From Haloterrigena salina JCM 13891 (GTDB taxonomy: Archaea > Halobacteriota > Halobacteria > Halobacteriales > Natrialbaceae): 46,875 nt of DNA. Position 1 is the stretch's first letter, and every line of letters begins with the position of its first letter. The stretch is from positions 21,185-68,059 of the forward strand of contig NZ_AOIS01000048.1 in NCBI RefSeq assembly GCF_000337495.1, written 5' to 3'. Shown piece by piece: positions 42,794 through 46,875 of the stretch. The notes under the pieces were generated by a model that saw only the letters and a program-made list of their open reading frames with translations, did no database searches and was not told the origin of the DNA. Made by a program: the position numbers and the translations under genes.

Positions 42794-44752
42794 TTACTCG
42801 GAGAACATCGAGCCGAGCTGGTCGCGCCAGTCCTGAATGTCCGTGACCTCGGCGCGGACGTCCTCGATGTCGGCTTCGAGGTCGTCGACCTCGCCCTCGA
42901 GATCGTCGATGTCGTCGGCGACCTCGTCGAGATCGTCCGAAACGTCCTCGACGTCCGCTTCGACCGTTTCGACGTCCCCCTCGAGGTCGCTCACGTCGGT
43001 CGAGAGCTCGTCGACGTCTCCTTCGACGGCCGCAACGTCGTCCGCGACGTCTTCGACATCCGTCTCGACAGTCGTAACGTCCTCGGAGACCGCGTCGAGA
43101 TCGGTCTCGACGTCGTCGAGCCGTCCCTCGTTGTCCTCGACTCGAGTTCCCATCGCGTCGAACTCGTCTTCGAGCGCCGCGAGATCCGACTGGAGCTCCT
43201 CGATGAGCTGCTCGCCGGTGCCGTTCTCCTCGAGGAACGATTCCAGGGCGTCGGCGTAGGCGAGAACCTCCTCAACGCGCGACTGGAGGTGGTCGACCTT
43301 CGCGATTTCCGGCCCCGACGGCTCGAGGTCGAGCGCGGAGCGAAGGGCCGCCAGATCGTCGTCCTCGAGTTCGTCCTCGCGAATCTCGGTTGCGAGGCGG
43401 GCGCCGATCGATCCCTCGACGGATGCGACGGACCCGGGTTCCGCGTCGGCGTCCGCTGTCGACGTCGGTGCGGGGGCCGGCTCGGTGTCGGATTCGCTCG
43501 CTTCCGCCTCGACGTCCTCGAGCGGGGTCGCCGCGTCGTCGGTTTCGCCAGACTCCGCCTCGACGTCCTCGAGCGGGGTCGCCGCGTCGTCGGTTTCGCC
43601 AGACTCCGCCTCGAGTGCGTCCTCGTCGTCAGCCTCGTCAGTAGTCTGGACGTCCGTTTCGTCGCCTTCGTCGTCGGTTACGTTCGGCTCGGGAGCGTCG
43701 GCGTCCGTGTCGGTCACGGCAGACTCGGGAGCGCCGTCATCCGTCTCGGCGTCGCCGTCGTCTTCGTCCGCCGCAGGCTCCTCGTCGGCCTCGTCGGCCC
43801 CGAGGTCGATCTCCGGCGCACCGTCGTCGTTATCTGCCTCATCGGCGCCGGCCGCGGCGGCCTCGAGATCGAGTTCGATCTCGGGTTCGTCGGCGTCGCC
43901 GTCGTCTTCGTCCGCCGCAGGCTCCTCGTCGGCCTCGTCGGCTCCGAGGTCGATTTCGACGCCCGCATCCTCGTCGCCCTCGTCGTCGGCGGCATCCACG
44001 GCCGTCTCTTCGCCGGGAATCTCCTCTTCCTCGAAGCCGAGGTCGATATCCGGCGCGTCCTCGGCGTCGTCCTCGTCGACGACCGAGTCGTCGGGTTCGG
44101 GATCGACGTCGTCGAGGTTCAGATCGAGGCCGGACGACTCGTCGACGGAGTCGTCTTCGGGGGTCTCGTCCTCGAGGCCGTCAGCACCGTCTTCCTCGGC
44201 CTCGGCGGCGTCGGCCTCGGTATCGTCGGTCTCAACGTCCGCGGCGTCGTCGTCCGTCTCGAGGCCGGGTACCGACTCCGAGTCGCCGGCGATCATGTCC
44301 TTGACGGGTTGGTTCCGGTCTTCGGAGACGATGTTGCCGATGACGTCGTCGTCGACTTCCTCGGCCTCGGAGTCGCTCTCGGCGTCGGAGCTGACCTCGA
44401 CGAGTTCCGGCTTCGTCAGGAACTCGGCGGCCTCGCTCTCGTCTTCGATTCGGATGCCGTAGACCGTTACGAGCTGTTCGTTCGCGTCGAGACTGCCGGT
44501 GAACTCGACGTGGTTGTCCTGGAACGCGGTCCAGTCGTCGCTGTGATACTCGGGGTGGAACCCGACCTTGTCCATCGGGAACGATTCCGGGATCTCCTCG
44601 GAGAGACGAAACTCGACCTGATCCTCGCGCTCCGATTCGATCTCGAACCGGATGGCGGGGACGGGAAACTCGTCCGCCGCAAACGTCTTCCGAACGGACA
44701 ACCCGTCGGCGCTGACTTCGACTTCGTCGTCCGTGTCGGCGGTGCTACTCAT
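42794..44752 (-). CDS. 652-aa acidic protein with long coiled coil
   Basis: Three parts are visible. Residues 1-125 are a folded domain (VSADGLSVRKTFAADEFPVP, HPEYHSDDWTAFQDNHVEFTG). Residues about 125-430 are extremely Asp/Glu-rich with internal duplications. The last 110 residues are a regular heptad coiled coil with Val/Leu/Ile every third and fourth position (LDDVETD LDAVSED VTTVETD and so on, about 14 heptads) ending GSMFSE. No signal peptide or membrane segment. ATG 44752 has a CATTTATAG element about 29 nt upstream. I do not recognise a function; the coiled coil suggests oligomerisation or a scaffold. It is followed by the HisG-like gene. Confidence 0.8.
   Translation of the reverse strand: MSSTADTDDEVEVSADGLSVRKTFAADEFPVPAIRFEIESEREDQVEFRLSEEIPESFPMDKVGFHPEYHSDDWTAFQDNHVEFTGSLDANEQLVTVYGIRIEDESEAAEFLTKPELVEVSSDAESDSEAEEVDDDVIGNIVSEDRNQPVKDMIAGDSESVPGLETDDDAADVETDDTEADAAEAEEDGADGLEDETPEDDSVDESSGLDLNLDDVDPEPDDSVVDEDDAEDAPDIDLGFEEEEIPGEETAVDAADDEGDEDAGVEIDLGADEADEEPAADEDDGDADEPEIELDLEAAAAGADEADNDDGAPEIDLGADEADEEPAADEDDGDAETDDGAPESAVTDTDADAPEPNVTDDEGDETDVQTTDEADDEDALEAESGETDDAATPLEDVEAESGETDDAATPLEDVEAEASESDTEPAPAPTSTADADAEPGSVASVEGSIGARLATEIREDELEDDDLAALRSALDLEPSGPEIAKVDHLQSRVEEVLAYADALESFLEENGTGEQLIEELQSDLAALEDEFDAMGTRVEDNEGRLDDVETDLDAVSEDVTTVETDVEDVADDVAAVEGDVDELSTDVSDLEGDVETVEADVEDVSDDLDEVADDIDDLEGEVDDLEADIEDVRAEVTDIQDWRDQLGSMFSE
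43503..43604. repeat. 51-bp perfect in-frame tandem duplication
   Basis: Positions 43503-43553 and 43554-43604 are identical and encode two copies of a 17-residue unit (ESGETDDAATPLEDVEA) in the acidic part of the coiled-coil protein. The length keeps the frame, unlike the 34-bp duplication in the patatin gene. Confidence 0.9.
43746..43954. repeat. 65-bp dispersed repeat within acidic region
   Basis: Segments 43746-43810 and 43890-43954 match at 64 of 65 positions, 144 bp apart (48 codons, in frame). Each encodes IDLGADEADEEPAADEDDGDA or its near twin. The acidic domain has thus grown by repeated internal duplication. Confidence 0.8.
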
Positions 44753-44836
44753 GAGGCCAACGTTACCACAGCATTACTATAAATGATACGGACAGTATCA
44801 GATCTGTTCATGAACTCCGCGGCCGGCGACGACGGT

Positions 44837-45667
44837 CTAGAGATCGATCCGATCGCCGATCTCGACGATCTCCAGTTCCCGCGGGTAGTCGAAACTCTTG
44901 GCGTGGTGATGGAGGACCTTCGGGTCGGAGGTGAGTCGCTTCCACATGTCCCAGTGACTCGGCAGCAGTCGCTCGAGTTCGAGCGCCTCGGCGGCCTCGA
45001 CGATCTGGTTCTCGTCGTTGTACCAGCGCGTCCGCTCGGGCTCGCCGGTCTCCTTGTCGGGGATCATTCCGACGGTGCCGAACGCGAGGATCCCGAGGTC
45101 GATGTCGTACTCCTCGCCGAGTCGCTCGAACTCGTCGCTCGGCTTCGTATCACCGCCGTGGAAGATCGTTCCGGCCTCGTGCTCGAAGACGTAGCTGACC
45201 GGCTGGGTCGAGTCGGGGTCGTGGGCCGCCTCGACGTGGATCGTGAACTCGCCGATCTCGATCGTGTCGCCCTCGCTCACGTCGACGAACTGGTCGTCGT
45301 CGAGCTCCCACTCGTCGGTCCAGTTCTCCTCGCGAGTCACCGCGAGGCTGTCGTCGGGCGCGTAGAACGGCGAGTCAGTCGACTCGAGGATCGGCGCCTG
45401 GCTCTCGCCGTGGACGTGATCGGAGTGCTCGTGGGTCGCGAGCACGGCGTCGCCCTCGGTGACGTCTTCGGGATCGAACGGAACGGGAATCATCCGGATC
45501 GTCCGCGGCGGCGTGCCCAGCCCGAGATACGGATCGATGTAGATCGTCGTCCCCTCGCGTCCCTTGAGGACGAAGCCGTTGCAGCCGAGATACCAGATCC
45601 CGACGCTATCGGGCGAGGCGTCTTCGATGTCGCGGACGAGCCAGTCTCCCCAATCGCTTTGGACCAT
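44837..45667 (-). CDS. Metallo-beta-lactamase-fold hydrolase (UlaG-like)
   Basis: A 276-aa MBL-fold protein. The metal motif is His79-x-His81-x-Asp83-His84 in THEHSDHVHG, with further metal ligands likely in the AAHDPD segment, in GGDTKPS and in the C-terminal SHWD. GCNGFVLKGREGTTIYIDPY near the start resembles UlaG-type (L-ascorbate-6-phosphate lactonase) and related hydrolases. The substrate is unknown. The start is ATG 45667. It lies upstream of the coiled-coil gene on the same strand, 84 nt apart, but each seems to have its own promoter. Confidence 0.88.
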   Translation of the reverse strand: MVQSDWGDWLVRDIEDASPDSVGIWYLGCNGFVLKGREGTTIYIDPYLGLGTPPRTIRMIPVPFDPEDVTEGDAVLATHEHSDHVHGESQAPILESTDSPFYAPDDSLAVTREENWTDEWELDDDQFVDVSEGDTIEIGEFTIHVEAAHDPDSTQPVSYVFEHEAGTIFHGGDTKPSDEFERLGEEYDIDLGILAFGTVGMIPDKETGEPERTRWYNDENQIVEAAEALELERLLPSHWDMWKRLTSDPKVLHHHAKSFDYPRELEIVEIGDRIDL

Positions 45668-45865
45668 GTGCCAGGGTGGGAGGACCGACTGGGTAAGTGT
45701 TATTGTCTCGATGGACGCGAGCGGACTCGAGTCTAACGGGGAGCGGAAGCCGGACGAAGAGTAATCGATGGTGTCGCGATCGAGGCGGGACGATCGATGC
45801 GGGCCTTCAGGTCGCTGTGCGGCGTTGTCGACCGCCTCGAGGGTGCCGTCGATGGAGCAGATTCG

Positions 45866-46875
45866 CTACAGCGGAATTTCGAACGCGTCGGCCTCGTCGG
45901 TCGCGTTCCGGCCGTCGAGTCGCGAGCCCAGCAGCTGTCGCATGAGCACGACGAGCCCGTTCCCCGGTCCCTCGCCGAGGATCGCCGTCTCGTCGTACTC
46001 GTCGCCGCCGGCCGGCGTTCCGAAGGTTCCGAGCATCACCGCCTCGCGATCGGCGAACACGAGCCGACCGACCGATTCGCCGTTCGCCGGCAGGTCGAGC
46101 CAGTCGAGTTGGGGTTCCCAGAGGGTCGCCTCCGGCGCCCGTTCGCGAACGAGTTCGCGCACGCGCGGGTCTTGCGAGCCGACGTAGACGTCGACGCCCC
46201 GGTCGATCGCGTCCTCGACCCGACGGATGCAGCCCTCTTCGAGCAGCCCCGTCGTCGTGAACATCATGAACAGTTCGTCGTCGGCCCGCTCGCACAGCGA
46301 CTGGCCGGTCGCGATGATCTGATCGCGACCCTCGAGCGTGCGAACGCCCTCGTCGGTCGTCGATCGGTCGTCCTCGGTGTCGCGGTCGTCCGCAGTCTCG
46401 CCGGCGCCGTCGTCTTGGGTCTCGAGCCACTCGATGCGGAGGTCCGGGTGGCCCTCGTAGGAGACGGTCTCGCTCTCGCCGTCGTAGCCGATCAGTCCGG
46501 CGTCGTTCAGCAGCGGGAGGTGGACGTGGCGCAGCGAGAGTCGAACCTCGTCAACGCGCTCTTGGGACACCTCGCGCTCGGCCGTCCCGTCCTCGCGGGC
46601 CGCGACGTCCCGAGCGAGCGTCTCGGCCGTGATCGGGTGGTACTGGTTGGCCAGCACGGTGAGGATCGTCCGTCGTCGCGCATCGGCGAGCGCGGCGAAC
46701 AGCCCGTCGAGGTCGGTCTCGTAATCGGTCCTTTCGCGCCCGAGGAGGGCCACGAGTTCGGCGTCGTCGAACAGCGGGTGGTCGGCCGCGACGAGTCGGT
46801 CGTCGTCCGTCTCGACGAGGACGCCGGCCTCGAGCAGGGCGGGCAGGACGCGGTGGGTACAGTCGAGGCGCGCGC
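45866..46875 (-). CDS. Winged-helix transcriptional regulator, N-terminus outside window
   Basis: About 336 residues of a gene whose start lies beyond the right edge; the frame is open to the last base. The first 40 or so visible residues (THRVLPALLEAGVLVETDDD, HPLFDDAELVALL) look like the end of one DUF7344-type winged helix. A second, complete one follows (LFAALADARRRTILTVLANQ, LRHVHLPLLNDAGLIGYDGE). An acidic linker leads to a C-terminal sensor-like domain (IIATGQSLCERADDELFMMF, GVDVYVGSQDPRV) similar to those of TrmB-like haloarchaeal regulators. Target genes are unknown. An apparent GTG start at 46753 is internal. Confidence 0.75.
   Translation of the reverse strand, partial: ARLDCTHRVLPALLEAGVLVETDDDRLVAADHPLFDDAELVALLGRERTDYETDLDGLFAALADARRRTILTVLANQYHPITAETLARDVAAREDGTAEREVSQERVDEVRLSLRHVHLPLLNDAGLIGYDGESETVSYEGHPDLRIEWLETQDDGAGETADDRDTEDDRSTTDEGVRTLEGRDQIIATGQSLCERADDELFMMFTTTGLLEEGCIRRVEDAIDRGVDVYVGSQDPRVRELVRERAPEATLWEPQLDWLDLPANGESVGRLVFADREAVMLGTFGTPAGGDEYDETAILGEGPGNGLVVLMRQLLGSRLDGRNATDEADAFEIPL

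Noticed and set aside
41936-44782. A 948-codon open frame on the plus strand
   Set aside because: It runs antisense to the HisG-like and coiled-coil genes. It consists of Arg/Val/Leu-rich residues produced by the opposite strand of acidic GC-rich coding DNA and has no domain structure.
1-46875. CRISPR arrays, rRNA genes, intact tRNA genes, insertion sequences
   Set aside because: I looked for regularly spaced repeats, rRNA and tRNA signatures and transposase motifs and found none that hold up. Covariance and profile searches could still find diverged RNA genes.

Overview
The window is chromosomal DNA of a halophilic archaeon (class Halobacteria). The signs are GC-rich DNA with strong third-position bias, very acidic proteins, an archaeal Cdc6/Orc1 initiator, SRP19, Gar1, the archaeal amidotransferase subunit GatE, twin-arginine lipoproteins and a PGF-CTERM anchor. 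Gene content suggests the Natrialba/Natrinema/Haloterrigena side of the class, but this is inference. Many genes have a TATA-like element about 27-30 nt before the start codon, as expected for leaderless transcripts.

Left part (1-8.6 kb): a partial membrane protein, a small zinc-ribbon protein, the pterin/folate genes mptE and folP, then cdc6/orc1 beside a well-formed replication origin. The origin (about 4.30-5.03 kb) has five origin-recognition-like repeats, two of them a 32-bp inverted pair, a central hairpin, and a 40-bp run with seven CTAG tetramers. After it come trmJ, an unrecognised zinc-ribbon protein, and a DMT exporter gene divergent from an Lrp-type regulator with a 9-bp inverted repeat between them.

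Middle part (8.6-29.4 kb): gatE, an unrecognised 270-aa protein, a 48-aa membrane protein, a secreted cupredoxin, an acyltransferase-3 protein, and the corrinoid uptake genes btuD-btuC facing btuF across a palindromic TATA element. Then come srp19-gar1, a presenilin-type protease, a lipoprotein, cysS, a patatin-like gene frameshifted by a 34-bp tandem duplication, a small conserved protein and BolA. Two tandem copies of a two-gene bacterial-PH-domain cassette and a DUF4013-type membrane protein preceded by an 18-codon overlapping ORF complete this part.

Right part (29.4-46.9 kb): a four-gene sugar ABC transporter on the minus strand, fumC, a UspA protein, a CNNM/CBS membrane protein and a small zinc-finger protein. 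About 2.4 kb without a recognisable gene follows. It ends in AT-rich DNA carrying a dif-like inverted repeat, just before a DUF5805-type protein and an overlapping tyrosine recombinase. The last genes are a divergent HisG-fold protein, a 652-aa acidic coiled-coil protein, a metallo-beta-lactamase-fold protein, and a winged-helix regulator running off the window.

Most of this is ordinary core chromosome. The least explained parts are the CTAG cluster beside the origin, the recombinase with its upstream repeat and gene-poor flank, and the HisG-like/coiled-coil gene pair.
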